DNA of 59,411 nucleotides, taken from the NCBI RefSeq assembly GCF_001273755.1, contig NZ_LGYA01000001.1, forward strand, positions 1,856,216-1,915,626. Direction: 5' to 3'. This document shows positions 7,725-17,249 of this stretch, piece after piece. This DNA is from Peribacillus butanolivorans (GTDB lineage: Bacteria; Bacillota; Bacilli; Bacillales; DSM-1321). The position numbers and the translations under genes are program-made. Position 1 is the first letter of the stretch. Every line of letters begins with the position of its first letter. The notes beneath the pieces are model-generated. The model saw nothing but the letters and a program-made list of their open reading frames with translations, made no database searches and was not told the origin of the DNA.

Positions 7725-9422
7725 ATGAACAAATTCTTGGGTCGCCCTGACCTAAAACCGACGGATATAGATGACATTAAACCAGGATTGAATAAAATAG
7801 TAGTGAGAACAGTGCATTACGGTGATCAAGAGATGATTATGGAGAAGGATGTTCCCGTCAAAACGCGAAGTGGGATTACACTTTATGTGAATGTTTTTCG
7901 CCCCGACAAACCCGGAAAGTTCCCGGTGGTAATGTCAGCTGATACTTATGGGAAAGATAATAAATCCCGTTTTGGCTCATTGGGTCCTCTATGGCCGACC
8001 TTAGGCGCTATCCCGATATCTGATTTTACTGCTGAAGAATCGCCGGACCCCGGTTTTTGGGTTCCAAACGACTATGTGTTGATCAAAGTTGCCTTACGAG
8101 GAAGTGCAAAATCGGAGGGAGGGTTTCGTCCATGGTCTCGCATTGAATCCGAAGACTATTATGATGTCATCGAATGGGCCGGCGTTCAGGAATGGAGCAA
8201 CGGTAATGTGGGAACAAACGGTGTGTCCTATCTGGCAGTTACCCAGTGGTGGGTGTCATCTTTAAACCCTCCTCACCTGAAGGCGATGATACCTTGGGAA
8301 GGGCTCAATGATGTGTATCGGGAATGTGCATTTCACGGCGGAATACCAGATACGGGTTTCTTCCAGTTTTGGGTTGAAGGTCTTTTTGCAAGATGGCCGG
8401 ACAATAAAGATAATGAAGATATGAGAGAAGGACAAAAAGAGCATCCATTGTTTGATGACTACTGGAAGAACAGACAAGTGAAGTTGTCCGATATCAAAGT
8501 GCCAATGTTGGTTTGCGCCAGCTGGTCCACCCAAGGCTTGCATAACCGTGGCACCTTTGAAGGCTTTAAACAGGCTTCATCCGAAGACAAGTGGTTGTAT
8601 GTCCATGGTCGCAAGGAGTGGGAAACCTACTACGCGAGAGAATCGCTGGAACTTCAGAAAAAGTTTTTTGATTATTTCCTGAAGGGTATTGAGAATGATT
8701 GGAGAGATACCCCACGGGTAAGCCTCGAAGTTAGAGAGGAATTCTACAAGGGACAGCGCCACTTCGAGAATGAATGGCCGATTGCCCGGACAAATTATAC
8801 CCAATTATACCTTGATGGCAAAGCAATGGCGTTGCAGAACGAACCGTCCAAGGATGAAATAAAACTGAGCTACAAAGCTGATCCAGGACAAACAGAGAAT
8901 AATGAGTTAAGATTTAAAACCACCTTTAAAGAAGACACCGAGCTTACTGGATATATGAAGCTCAAGCTTTGGGTCTCTGCTGAGGATACCGATGATATGG
9001 ATCTTTTTGTCGGCATTAAGAAGTACGATAGAAGGGGTAATGAAGTTTACCTGCCGGACTATAATCATATTGAAAACGGTCAAGTAGCCACTGGATGGTT
9101 GCGGGTTTCCCATCGAGAGCTGGATACGGAAAAATCTACTCCTTATCAGCCATGGTTGAAGCACGAGAAATTATTGAAGCTAAAGAAAGGCGAGATCGTG
9201 CCAGTGGAAATTGAAATCTTGCCTTCGAGTACACTATTTAAAGCTGGTGAAAGTCTGGTGCTTGTGGTTAAAAGTAGCGAGATCATTGCTGAAGGCAGCG
9301 CGCAGATGAAAACACGTTACGAACATACAGAAACAGTGAACAAAGGAAATCATTTGGTTTATGCCGGCGGAAAGTATGATTCATTCCTTTTGGTACCGGT
9401 GATTCCTCGGAAAGATTATTAG
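7725..9422 (+). CDS. CocE/NonD-family (peptidase S15) hydrolase
   Basis: A 565-residue alpha/beta hydrolase of the X-Pro dipeptidyl-peptidase/cocaine-esterase superfamily. The nucleophile is Ser168 in NGVSYLAV, preceded by RGSAKSEGGF, which is typical of the family. A His candidate lies in LYVHGRKEW. The C-terminal ~220 residues form the non-catalytic jelly-roll domain. No signal peptide is seen, so it is likely cytoplasmic. I prefer ATG 7725 over 7704 because the latter overlaps the ribosome site aaaggaag. By eye the gene is more GC-rich than its neighbours, and it lies with its divergent TetR regulator inside a 37-bp inverted repeat, so transfer is likely. Substrate could be an ester, acyl amide or peptide. 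Confidence 0.88.
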   Translation: MNKFLGRPDLKPTDIDDIKPGLNKIVVRTVHYGDQEMIMEKDVPVKTRSGITLYVNVFRPDKPGKFPVVMSADTYGKDNKSRFGSLGPLWPTLGAIPISDFTAEESPDPGFWVPNDYVLIKVALRGSAKSEGGFRPWSRIESEDYYDVIEWAGVQEWSNGNVGTNGVSYLAVTQWWVSSLNPPHLKAMIPWEGLNDVYRECAFHGGIPDTGFFQFWVEGLFARWPDNKDNEDMREGQKEHPLFDDYWKNRQVKLSDIKVPMLVCASWSTQGLHNRGTFEGFKQASSEDKWLYVHGRKEWETYYARESLELQKKFFDYFLKGIENDWRDTPRVSLEVREEFYKGQRHFENEWPIARTNYTQLYLDGKAMALQNEPSKDEIKLSYKADPGQTENNELRFKTTFKEDTELTGYMKLKLWVSAEDTDDMDLFVGIKKYDRRGNEVYLPDYNHIENGQVATGWLRVSHRELDTEKSTPYQPWLKHEKLLKLKKGEIVPVEIEILPSSTLFKAGESLVLVVKSSEIIAEGSAQMKTRYEHTETVNKGNHLVYAGGKYDSFLLVPVIPRKDY

Positions 9423-9525
9423 GTAAGTTAATGGTAACTTTAATCAATATACAAAAATGATTGTGTAAACTTTTTTCTTAAAGAAGATCTTCCGTTATCG
9501 GGCGCTTTAATGAAGTAATGAAAAA

Positions 9526-9568
9526 GCCTAATTCCTCTGTTAATTTACGGAGAAGTTGGGCTTTTTAG
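9526..9568 (+). terminator. Terminator after the hydrolase gene
   Basis: The imperfect 15-bp stem agcctaattcctctg / cggagaagttgggct is followed by TTTTT. It is preceded at about 9460-9515 by family A-like sequence (gattgtgtaaac, gggcgctttaatgaag). Confidence 0.75.
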
Positions 9569-9585
9569 TATTGGAAGTTCCTTAT

Positions 9586-9622
9586 CGTTGTAAATCCGCA
9601 TTTTCCTGACGGTACCCCTATA
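9586..9622 (-). repeat. Right copy of the 37-bp inverted repeat
   Basis: The reverse complement of 6584-6620 with a single mismatch (gtacc for gtacg). It lies immediately before the ribosome site of the truncated sigma-factor remnant. Confidence 0.7.
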
Positions 9623-9639
9623 TGAAAGGAGGTAGAAAT

Positions 9640-9858
9640 GTGACAGAGTTTGAGGATATTTACAGTCAATATTTTCGAGATGTTTACTCGTTTGTATTAT
9701 CAGTAAGCCGTAAACAGGTAATTCGTATCGTTGACGTATTAATTCTTCAATTAAAATTCACATCAATAAGATTTACAAAAAGCTGAATGTAAAAAGCCGT
9801 TCACAGGCAGTCATTTATGCCGTTCGAAATCAACTTGTTCCGTTTTCTTATTTAAAAA
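9640..9858 (+). pseudogene. Remnants of an ECF sigma factor start and a LuxR-type HTH end
   Basis: After the ribosome site aaaggagg, a GTG at 9640 opens a frame reading VTEFEDIYSQYFRDVYSFVL, the classic first helix of an ECF sigma factor. It then loses similarity and stops at 9784-9786. In another frame, about 9764-9845 reads KIHINKIYKKLNVKSRSQAV and then IYAVRNQLV, the end of a LuxR/GerE helix-turn-helix. Two unrelated regulator fragments are thus fused by deletion. Neither can make a working protein. The rest of the gap to 10166 shows no gene but must hold the promoter of the protease. Confidence 0.7.
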
Positions 9859-10166
9859 TCACTTATAAAAAAATGTCCTGTCCCTTATTATGTCACTCTT
9901 GGTATAGTACTTTTGTTTTATGCAGGTATAGAACCAATAACAGCAAGAGTTACATCCTATGTTTAATTTTCAGAAAAGGAGAAATGTGGGATGATAAGGG
10001 TTAATTGGGTGATATTTCTGAATATTGAATAATTTGAAAAATTTTAATAACCTGATGTTGAAAGACAGATCAGTGTATTAAATGTGAAGTTAAGTCATCA
10101 GCACAAAACCCTCACATTTTTACAAATATATTAATCTACTATTTAGTTAGGAGGGGGAGAGGTTTA

Positions 10167-13100
10167 ATGAGGAAAAGGAGAAAAAAAACAAACAACAAAA
10201 GTAAGGTCGTAAAAAGCTTAGCTGTATTTGCTCTATCATCTAGTTTTATTTTAGGTTCACTTGGACATGTATCAAATGTTACCCAAGCAGTTGGTAATAC
10301 GAATGTTGATAGTTTACTTGCTAATTTAACATCAGAACAAAGAGAAGCTCTTAACCAACTTTCAACAAAAGAAGAGACAGGCCTTCAAATTTCTTCAGAT
10401 ACAGATTTAAATTCTACGAAACGGACTTCTGTCATTGTCGAGTTTGCAAATAAACCCGCAAAAGTTGCTAAGATTGAGGCGGCATCAGAAGGTCAACAAC
10501 TATCAGATTCTGAAGCATCAAATTTAGTCGATCAAGATCATGAAAAATTTCAAAAAGATTTAGGACAAGTTTTAGCTGATAAAAATAGTAAAAAAGTAAA
10601 TTATAAGATTAATCGCTCATATAAACATGCATTTAATGGTGTTTCAATGAGTTTACCTGCTAACAAAATTAAAAGTCTATTAAAATCAAAAGCTGTCAAA
10701 TCAGTTTGGAGTAACGAAACGTTTACGATTGATCCGCCTGTTCAAGGAAAAGATAATGAACAATTAAAAGCAGATGAATTCAATATCGCAAATTATACTC
10801 CTTATGATGGATTAAACCGGTTACATGCTGAAGGCTTTACCGGTAAAGGAATTAAGGTCGGTATTCTAGATACAGGTATTGATTATAACCATCCAGATTT
10901 AAAGGATGCTTATAAAGGTGGATATGATTTTGTAGATGACGATAGTAATCCGATGGAAACGACCTATGCTGATTGGAAACAATCAGGTAAGCCAGAAAAG
11001 AATGGATCGTCGGTTTATTATACTAATCATGGTACACATGTTGCTGGGATTATTGGAAGCCGTGGAGTAGCGAAGGATACTGAGTATACAACAGTTGGAG
11101 CAGCACCAGAAGCAGATATTTATGCTTACCGAGTGCTTGGACCATATGGCAGCGGACAAGCTGATGACATAATTGCAGCTGTCGATCGAGCTGTGAAGGA
11201 TGATATGGATGTTATTAATATGTCACTAGGTAATTCACTTAATGATCCATTATATGCAACTTCAATTGCTGTAAACAATGCAGTATTAAGTGGAGTAACA
11301 ACCGTTGTTGCAGCGGGGAATAGTGGCGATAAAAATTATACGCTAGGTTCACCAGGTGCTGCAGCCTTAGCGTTATCTATTGGTGCATCATCTGTTGCAA
11401 TTGATATTTATCAATATGCAGGTGCACATAATGGGAAGAATTACAATTTAAGACAATTAGCAAAAAACTATAAAGATGATTTGTCTACATTAAAAGGAAA
11501 AACTATCCAACTTGTTGATGTGGGGCTCGGAGATAACTATACAGGAAAAGACGTAAAAGGGAAATTTGTACTCATGAGCCGAGGAGTTTATACATTGGAC
11601 TCTAAAATTGCGAATGCCAAGGAACAAGGTGCTGCGGGCGTTATCATGTATAATGATGAAGCAAACAAGGCCGAGGGTGCAATTCAGTCTTTCTTAGGTG
11701 AATCAGTTAATGCGATTCCTTCATTCTCTGTTTCAAATGAAGAAGGATTAACGATCTTGGAAGCATTAAAAACTGGTAAAACTGATTTCACATTTGGCGA
11801 TTTTACTAAGATACAAACAGCATCCGATGAGTTAGCATCATTTAGTTCTAGAGGTCCATCTCGAATGAATTATGACATTAAACCGGAAATAACTGGACCA
11901 GGTGTTTCGATACTTTCAACCGTCCCATTTTACGTAAACGATAAAACAGTAGATGGAACAAAACCGGAAGATTATAAATATGCATATCAGCGTTTATCAG
12001 GAACTTCAATGGCAACCCCTTATGTGGCAGGTGTTTCAGCATTATTATTACAATCGAATAAGGATCTTGAGCCTGCAGACATTAAATCAATTTTAATGAA
12101 TACGGCTGATCCACTTTCAAAAGCTTATAGTGTATTTGAAATCGGTAGTGGTCGTGTTGATGCATATGAAGCACTTCATTCTAATGTCGAATTTGAAGTA
12201 GTCGATAAAACGCCTACAAATATCAATGGAAAACAAAAGTTAATCAAAGAATTAACGGGTGGAATCAGTTTTGGTTCATATGGATTTGATGACCAAGATA
12301 TTCGTGATTCACGTAAGATTACATTGAAAAATAGAAGTGAAAAAGCAAAAACATTTAGTGTAAATGTTAAATTCCAAACAGGATTAAGAGGTTCCAAAGA
12401 TGCAGCTCAAAATGGAGTGACCTTAACAGGTCCAACTTCAGTCAAATTAAACGGAATTAGTCAAAAATCAATTGAATTTGACTTAAACATTCCGAAAACA
12501 GCTGAAAAAGGAACATATGAGGGATATATTGTCTTTACAAATAATGCAGATCCAACTGAAACGTATCAAATTCCATTTGGCGGACGTGTTATTAATGAAG
12601 GGATTGATACCTTAACATTACCAAATCCAATGTATTCTGGTGATACACGTTGGCCAGAAAAAGCCAGGCCATACCTTGGTTTTCAATTCTCATTAAAGTC
12701 CTTTATGAAGACTTTAGATGTAGTATTACAAGATTCATCGGGTCAAGATATTGGTTTAATAGGGTCTTTTGATCCTCGAACATTGAATGAAAACCAAATT
12801 TATGGTATTGCTAATGGATTTACTGGGATTTACTATCCGTTTACAGGTGATCCAAAAAATCCGATTAACAGTGATTATGTTTATGCAAAAACAGGTAACT
12901 ATAAATTAAAAATGACTGGAACAAATGATCAGGGGAAAGTATTTACGAAAGTAGCGGATTTCATCTTCGAAAAAGGCAAACCAACAATGACTTCAAGTTT
13001 TGATTCGTTAGATCAAAAAGTTATTGAATATAAAGATAGTCAATTCGATTCAAATGGAGAATATTTATATGATTTCAATATTAATGTAAATGATCCTGAA

Positions 13101-14357
13101 GTGGCTGATGCTAATCGTCTTGGAATTCCAATTGATCAATCAAGCAATGCAGTGGTTTCATTTTACGATAGTGCATATTCAAGTCCAGCAATTAACACTG
13201 ATAAAAATGGAAATTACAACGATCAAATACTAGTGAAAAAAAGGTCTACACCTTTAAAAGTTCAGTTTTATGCTTATGATGATGCAAGAAACTTTACTTC
13301 AGGTTCTGGGTCCATGCTAAGGGTAGCTTATGTTTCTAATACTTACCCTTACTATTACTTAAAAGCAAATAAACAAGCTGCTTCAACCGGAGATACTATA
13401 AATTATTCTATTCGTTCGAATAATATTAAAAACCTAAAAACATCAAAGATTACAATTCCAGTATTAAAAGACAATGGTGACTTAGCTACAATTAATAATG
13501 TTGTTGTTAGTGATGCAGTTAAGAAATATGGGGATGCACAAGTATCTGTAACATCAACATCTGATGATGTTTATACGAAATATACAATTACTTTTAACTA
13601 TTTAGGAAAAAAAGCATTACCAAAGGATATTCAATTAGTTAATTTCGATTTAAATACAGCTAAACATTATTCGCCAGGTTCAAGTTTCTCTGTCAGTTGG
13701 TTTAACATGGAAATGACTGGAACTACAATTGATCAATCAAATGTAGTAACAAATAATGTATATACTTATATGGATAGTGTTAATATGAAAAACACATATT
13801 CAAGGATAAAAGGTAACTTGAATTTAGAAGGAACGATGGATCCTTTAACAGGCCAACAGAATTACAAGTTTGATCAAACCAAAATTGGTGCAAAAGCAAC
13901 TGTAACGTCATATGATGGTAAAACTGTTTTTGAGGCTGATCCAGTAAAAAATGGAAACTACATTTTAGATGGAATGAAAGCTGATAAAAATGCTTATACA
14001 CTAAAAGTAGATGCACCAGGTCATTTTACGATGTATAAGTCGTATAAGCTATCAGATGACGTTCGTGGAGAATTAATCGGAATCGACAGAGTTTTTTCCA
14101 CTCAACCTAAAGCTGGGGATGCAAATAAAGATAATGTAATTGATGTAATGGATGTTTTATATCTACAAACATATTGGGGAACAAATAAATCAGGTGCAGA
14201 TTTGAACTTCGATGGAGTTGTTGATAAAAAGGATATGGATCTTCTTATTAAAAACTATGGATTGCAAAATAGTACAGTTCCGAATGCACCTAAAGCGAAA
14301 ACTAAGTATAAAGGTTCTACATTAGATACTGTGTTAAATCAGTTAGGATTAAAATAA
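10167..14357 (+). CDS. Secreted Vpr-like subtilisin (S8) protease with dockerin-like C-terminus
   Basis: A 1396-residue extracellular serine protease. A basic signal peptide (residues 1-42) is followed by an I9-type propeptide (about 85-190) and the S8 domain. The catalytic triad is Asp235 in GILDTGIDYNHPDL, His288 in NHGTHVAGIIG and Ser614 in SGTSMATPYVAG. A PA-type insertion lies at about 440-555, which is characteristic of Vpr/C5a-peptidase-like S8 enzymes, and Fn3-like beta domains follow. Residues about 1317-1370 carry two calcium-loop motifs, GDANKDNVIDVMDVLYL and ADLNFDGVVDKKDMDLL, the layout of a type I dockerin. The ribosome site aggaggggga precedes the ATG at 10167. The gene is monocistronic with its own terminator. 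It likely degrades environmental protein; the dockerin-like tail is unusual for a Bacillus-type protease. Confidence 0.93.
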   Translation: MRKRRKKTNNKSKVVKSLAVFALSSSFILGSLGHVSNVTQAVGNTNVDSLLANLTSEQREALNQLSTKEETGLQISSDTDLNSTKRTSVIVEFANKPAKVAKIEAASEGQQLSDSEASNLVDQDHEKFQKDLGQVLADKNSKKVNYKINRSYKHAFNGVSMSLPANKIKSLLKSKAVKSVWSNETFTIDPPVQGKDNEQLKADEFNIANYTPYDGLNRLHAEGFTGKGIKVGILDTGIDYNHPDLKDAYKGGYDFVDDDSNPMETTYADWKQSGKPEKNGSSVYYTNHGTHVAGIIGSRGVAKDTEYTTVGAAPEADIYAYRVLGPYGSGQADDIIAAVDRAVKDDMDVINMSLGNSLNDPLYATSIAVNNAVLSGVTTVVAAGNSGDKNYTLGSPGAAALALSIGASSVAIDIYQYAGAHNGKNYNLRQLAKNYKDDLSTLKGKTIQLVDVGLGDNYTGKDVKGKFVLMSRGVYTLDSKIANAKEQGAAGVIMYNDEANKAEGAIQSFLGESVNAIPSFSVSNEEGLTILEALKTGKTDFTFGDFTKIQTASDELASFSSRGPSRMNYDIKPEITGPGVSILSTVPFYVNDKTVDGTKPEDYKYAYQRLSGTSMATPYVAGVSALLLQSNKDLEPADIKSILMNTADPLSKAYSVFEIGSGRVDAYEALHSNVEFEVVDKTPTNINGKQKLIKELTGGISFGSYGFDDQDIRDSRKITLKNRSEKAKTFSVNVKFQTGLRGSKDAAQNGVTLTGPTSVKLNGISQKSIEFDLNIPKTAEKGTYEGYIVFTNNADPTETYQIPFGGRVINEGIDTLTLPNPMYSGDTRWPEKARPYLGFQFSLKSFMKTLDVVLQDSSGQDIGLIGSFDPRTLNENQIYGIANGFTGIYYPFTGDPKNPINSDYVYAKTGNYKLKMTGTNDQGKVFTKVADFIFEKGKPTMTSSFDSLDQKVIEYKDSQFDSNGEYLYDFNINVNDPEVADANRLGIPIDQSSNAVVSFYDSAYSSPAINTDKNGNYNDQILVKKRSTPLKVQFYAYDDARNFTSGSGSMLRVAYVSNTYPYYYLKANKQAASTGDTINYSIRSNNIKNLKTSKITIPVLKDNGDLATINNVVVSDAVKKYGDAQVSVTSTSDDVYTKYTITFNYLGKKALPKDIQLVNFDLNTAKHYSPGSSFSVSWFNMEMTGTTIDQSNVVTNNVYTYMDSVNMKNTYSRIKGNLNLEGTMDPLTGQQNYKFDQTKIGAKATVTSYDGKTVFEADPVKNGNYILDGMKADKNAYTLKVDAPGHFTMYKSYKLSDDVRGELIGIDRVFSTQPKAGDANKDNVIDVMDVLYLQTYWGTNKSGADLNFDGVVDKKDMDLLIKNYGLQNSTVPNAPKAKTKYKGSTLDTVLNQLGLK

Positions 14358-14444
14358 TCCTAAGCTAGTTTCTATAATTAAACGAAGAACCATTTTATGG
14401 ATTACTACAGTAAATAGACAGTAAATAAATAAGATTTTAAGTAG

Positions 14445-14480
14445 CCTTAGCCCTGTATTTTATTGGGTTAAGGTTTTTTA
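14445..14480 (+). terminator. Terminator after the S8 protease gene
   Basis: Stem ccttagccc / gggttaagg with a TTTTTT tail. Confidence 0.85.
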
Positions 14481-14724
14481 ATACCTTTTGAAATCAATCT
14501 CTCTGCGTTCAAAAAGCATCAGTTCCATAAGGGTACATTTTAAATATCTGGCTGACCTTTATAATACGAAAGGGGCAGGATAGTTCAACAAGCATAGTGT
14601 ATTCGTACTGTACGTTTATCATGAGTAAAATTCCTTAACGTTGAACTGCACCCCAAGGCAAGCGTTTACTCTAACAAAACAAGGGCAACAATAGGGATTA
14701 TAACCATTGATGGGATGTTGAACT
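14481..14724 (+). other. Intergenic: family A half and an IS3-end remnant
   Basis: A family A half (aaaggggcaggatagttcaa) lies at about 14569. At 14630-14656 the string aattccttaacgttgaactg plus caccccaa repeats the left junction of the IS3 element at 28822-28848, including the flank. It appears to be a solo relic of the same element in the same target repeat. No gene is present. Confidence 0.6.
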
Positions 14725-15834
14725 ATGGTAAAAGATATTAAAATTAGTGCTCGGCAATTTGCAATATTAGTTATTTTATTTTCTATAGGTACGACCATCT
14801 TGGTGATTCCTGGAGTTATGGCTCAAGAGGTAAAACAAGATGCTTGGATTGCAGCTGTAATCGGTACAGGCATAGGCTTATTGCTGGTGGCTTTATATAT
14901 CGCTGTAGGCAGGATGTTTCCCACTAAGACACTGGTTGAAATAAATGAAACACTTTTTGGCAAATGGTTAGGTAAGGCGGTCTCACTTACGCTTGTTTTA
15001 TTTTCACTTTACAACACGACAGAACTATTGTTTTATGTTGGGAGTTTCTTAACTACGCAGATTATGCCTGATACACCAATTGAAGCGATCCATATTCTTT
15101 TCGCATGCATCTTAATTATGGGAATTCGCCTTGGTCTTGAACCGTTGGCTCGTTCTGCAGAATTGTTATTTCCTATCTTTGTTTTTTTATTCATAGTTCT
15201 AGTGGGCTCAGTATTTTTACCTCCTGTTCAATTTAAGTTTGAAAATATACAACCCGTATTTGAAACAGGAATAAAACCGATGATTCATGCTGTTTTTCTT
15301 TTTACAAGTACCTTTTCTTTGCCATTGATTGTTTTATTAATGATTTTTCCTGTTTCAGTGAATCAACCAAAAGCAGCTGAAAAAAATTTTTTTATCGGAA
15401 TACTAATCGGCGGAATCTGTTTAATCATCATGATCACTTTAACTATTCTTGTTTTAGGTGCAGATAGTAGTGCCAGACAAACGTATCCAAGTTATCTTGT
15501 GGCCAGAAAATTAAACGTTGGTGATTTTCTTCAAAGGATTGAAGCAATAATGGCTCTCATGTGGATTATCACGATCTATTATAAAATGGCTTTTTACTTT
15601 TACGCTACAGTCATAGGTCTTGCACAAACATTGAATATGAAGGATTATCGGCCACTTACGCTACCTTTAGGGATGATCTTGATTTCGTTTTCCTTGATTG
15701 CACATCCTAATAGTGTCTATGTAGGCACATTTGATAAAGAAATTTGGCCCCTTTGGGCTACAACCTACGGACTTGTACTTCCTATTCTCTTATTAGCAGT
15801 CAATGTATTCCGAAAAAAAATACATCAAAAATAA
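14725..15834 (+). CDS. GerAB-family spore germination permease, orphan
   Basis: A 369-residue integral membrane protein of the GerAB/amino-acid-permease family, the inner-membrane B subunit of Ger-type germinant receptors. About ten hydrophobic helices are visible, starting with ISARQFAILVILFSIGTTIL and ending WATTYGLVLPILLLAVNVF. The family's length is 360-370 residues, so it is complete. Normally gerAB lies between gerAA and gerAC; here neither partner is adjacent. The ribosome site is weak (tgggatg 7 bp upstream). The upstream relic of an insertion sequence suggests the A subunit gene may have been lost by rearrangement. It could still act with a receptor encoded elsewhere. Confidence 0.88.
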   Translation: MVKDIKISARQFAILVILFSIGTTILVIPGVMAQEVKQDAWIAAVIGTGIGLLLVALYIAVGRMFPTKTLVEINETLFGKWLGKAVSLTLVLFSLYNTTELLFYVGSFLTTQIMPDTPIEAIHILFACILIMGIRLGLEPLARSAELLFPIFVFLFIVLVGSVFLPPVQFKFENIQPVFETGIKPMIHAVFLFTSTFSLPLIVLLMIFPVSVNQPKAAEKNFFIGILIGGICLIIMITLTILVLGADSSARQTYPSYLVARKLNVGDFLQRIEAIMALMWIITIYYKMAFYFYATVIGLAQTLNMKDYRPLTLPLGMILISFSLIAHPNSVYVGTFDKEIWPLWATTYGLVLPILLLAVNVFRKKIHQK

Positions 15835-16315
15835 AAAACATTCCTTTGATCACTCCCGATTTTTAGAGTATAGATCATTAACGTTTTTCATTTTTTTATA
15901 GGATTTTGGATAGGAAGGGCTTAGGGACTAAAAGCATTCATTTCCAGCAACTACAGCTAATTTGAACCATCTACCCGCACTCAATGAAAGTAATCTATTT
16001 AGAAAAATTCACTTCTATAATTCCCGTATTGTTCTGAATAGGAGGCATCATTCCAGCGCCCTTTTATAAACAGAATCAGAAATCACAATAAGTCTTATGC
16101 AACTAACGGGTGCGTTAGCTGAAGATCGGAGCTGCCTTTAAGGCAGCCTTTTTTCGTGGTAGATGGTGGCCGGCGAGAATCGCCGCCATAGAAGTTTCTT
16201 ATGCAACTAACGGGGCAGGATAGTTCATTAAGAATACATGCTAATTTTGGAAATGATTGTTATAATGAAGTGGAATATTCGTTAGGAAGGTTGTTGTTCA
16301 AGGTGGAGTTTAGTT
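15835..16315 (+). other. Intergenic stretch with long family A repeat and terminator
   Basis: A family A long form spans about 16095-16235. Its hairpins are ctaacg-ggtg-cgttag (16103-16118) and gctgcct-ttaaggcagc with TTTTTT (16131-16154), then a GC-rich ggccggcgagaatcgccgcc hairpin, then a second half from 16198. The last module is followed by the promoter region of the next gene. Confidence 0.65.
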
Positions 16316-16783
16316 ATGAAATCTAAATAGACAGTACTGATTATTGCTTTGGGTATTATATGTATAGCTATCTTTATAAATCTATTAAAGAAAGATTTAT
16401 GGGATGTAAACGAAGAGTTGTTAAAAGAAGAAGTGTTATCAATTGGACATTCCGTTGAAACAATAAATTTATTAGAAGTAACACCGTTTGACTGGGATGT
16501 AGTATATTCCTTTCCACCATATACCCCGAAAGATAATATATATGAAACGGTAGGTTATAAATGGGATACTATTAGCGCAACTGTAAATGAAGGAATGAAT
16601 CAAATTGTATTTTTAAAAGATGGAAAAGTGGTCTGCTATTTATATGGTTATCCTGAGAATAATGGATATGGTATATCTTTTGAATCTGAGAATACTAAAG
16701 ATGTTGGTTATATGCTTAATAGTAAGGATGATTTAATATTTCAAGTAGAACGAAAAGACAGTATCGTATATTTGAGAAACTAG
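16316..16783 (+). pseudogene. Hypothetical membrane-anchored protein with nonsense codon at position 5
   Basis: A good ribosome site (aaggtggag) precedes ATG 16316, but the frame reads Met-Lys-Ser-Lys-TAG. After the stop it is open for 151 codons in the same frame. The N-terminus after the stop (TVLIIALGIICIAIFINLL) is a clean membrane anchor. The soluble part (FDWDVVYSFPPYTPKDNIYE, later VVCYLYGYPENNGYGISFES) resembles a family of hypothetical Bacillus exported proteins of unknown function. A TTG at 16349 could start a shorter product, but it has no ribosome site and would cut into the anchor. The gene was probably inactivated recently, since the rest has no damage. Confidence 0.6.
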
Positions 16784-16796
16784 GCAAGGATATGAT

Positions 16797-16892
16797 TTCT
16801 TCAACTAACAGGTGCTTTACTTCAATAAGGCAGGTTGCTGAGGCAGCCTTTTTCTTATGGCACTAAAGGGGCAGGTTAGTTCATTAAATAAA
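16797..16892 (+). repeat. Dispersed repeat, family A (long form)
   Basis: aactaacaggtgctttactt, then caggttgctgaggcagcc with a T-run, then cttatggcactaaagggg and caggttagttcatta. The same module order is present at 1085-1175. Confidence 0.75.
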
Positions 16893-16939
16893 ATGAAATT
16901 TTGTAGTGAAATTAGTATATTAGGGAGGATATTGAATAA

Positions 16940-17119
16940 ATGAGTAATTGGTTATACATACTTTATGCTGTAATTTTAGGAATAGTATCTTGGTTTACTG
17001 GGGAGATAGTAACCTTTGTTATGTTAGGGGTTATTCTTATTGCTTTGAATAATATAAATTCAACTCTTAAAAAGATTTATCTTCAAAATAATGAGAGAAG
17101 TAATAACGAAGATAAATAG
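16940..17119 (+). CDS. Small membrane protein (59 aa), unknown function
   Basis: The frame runs from ATG 16940 to TAG 17117-17119, with a very good ribosome site (agggagg, 10 bp upstream). It encodes MSNWLYILYAVILGIVSWFT, then a second hydrophobic segment (VTFVMLGVILIALNNI) and a charged tail ending NNERSNNEDK. Two membrane helices with a cytosolic coiled tail are likely. It is not a family I can name. It sits between two family A repeats and has no operon partner. The ribosome site and clean helix pattern support a real gene. Confidence 0.65.
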   Translation: MSNWLYILYAVILGIVSWFTGEIVTFVMLGVILIALNNINSTLKKIYLQNNERSNNEDK

Positions 17120-17249
17120 ATGTGAAAATAATTTGTTTTAAAACTAACTGATCCGTTAGTTTAATAGGAAAACATAAGTCGACAGAAAATCTGTTGTACC
17201 GGTAGGATGAAATTAATACATTTCTTGGTTTTGTATGAGGAGATAGAAA

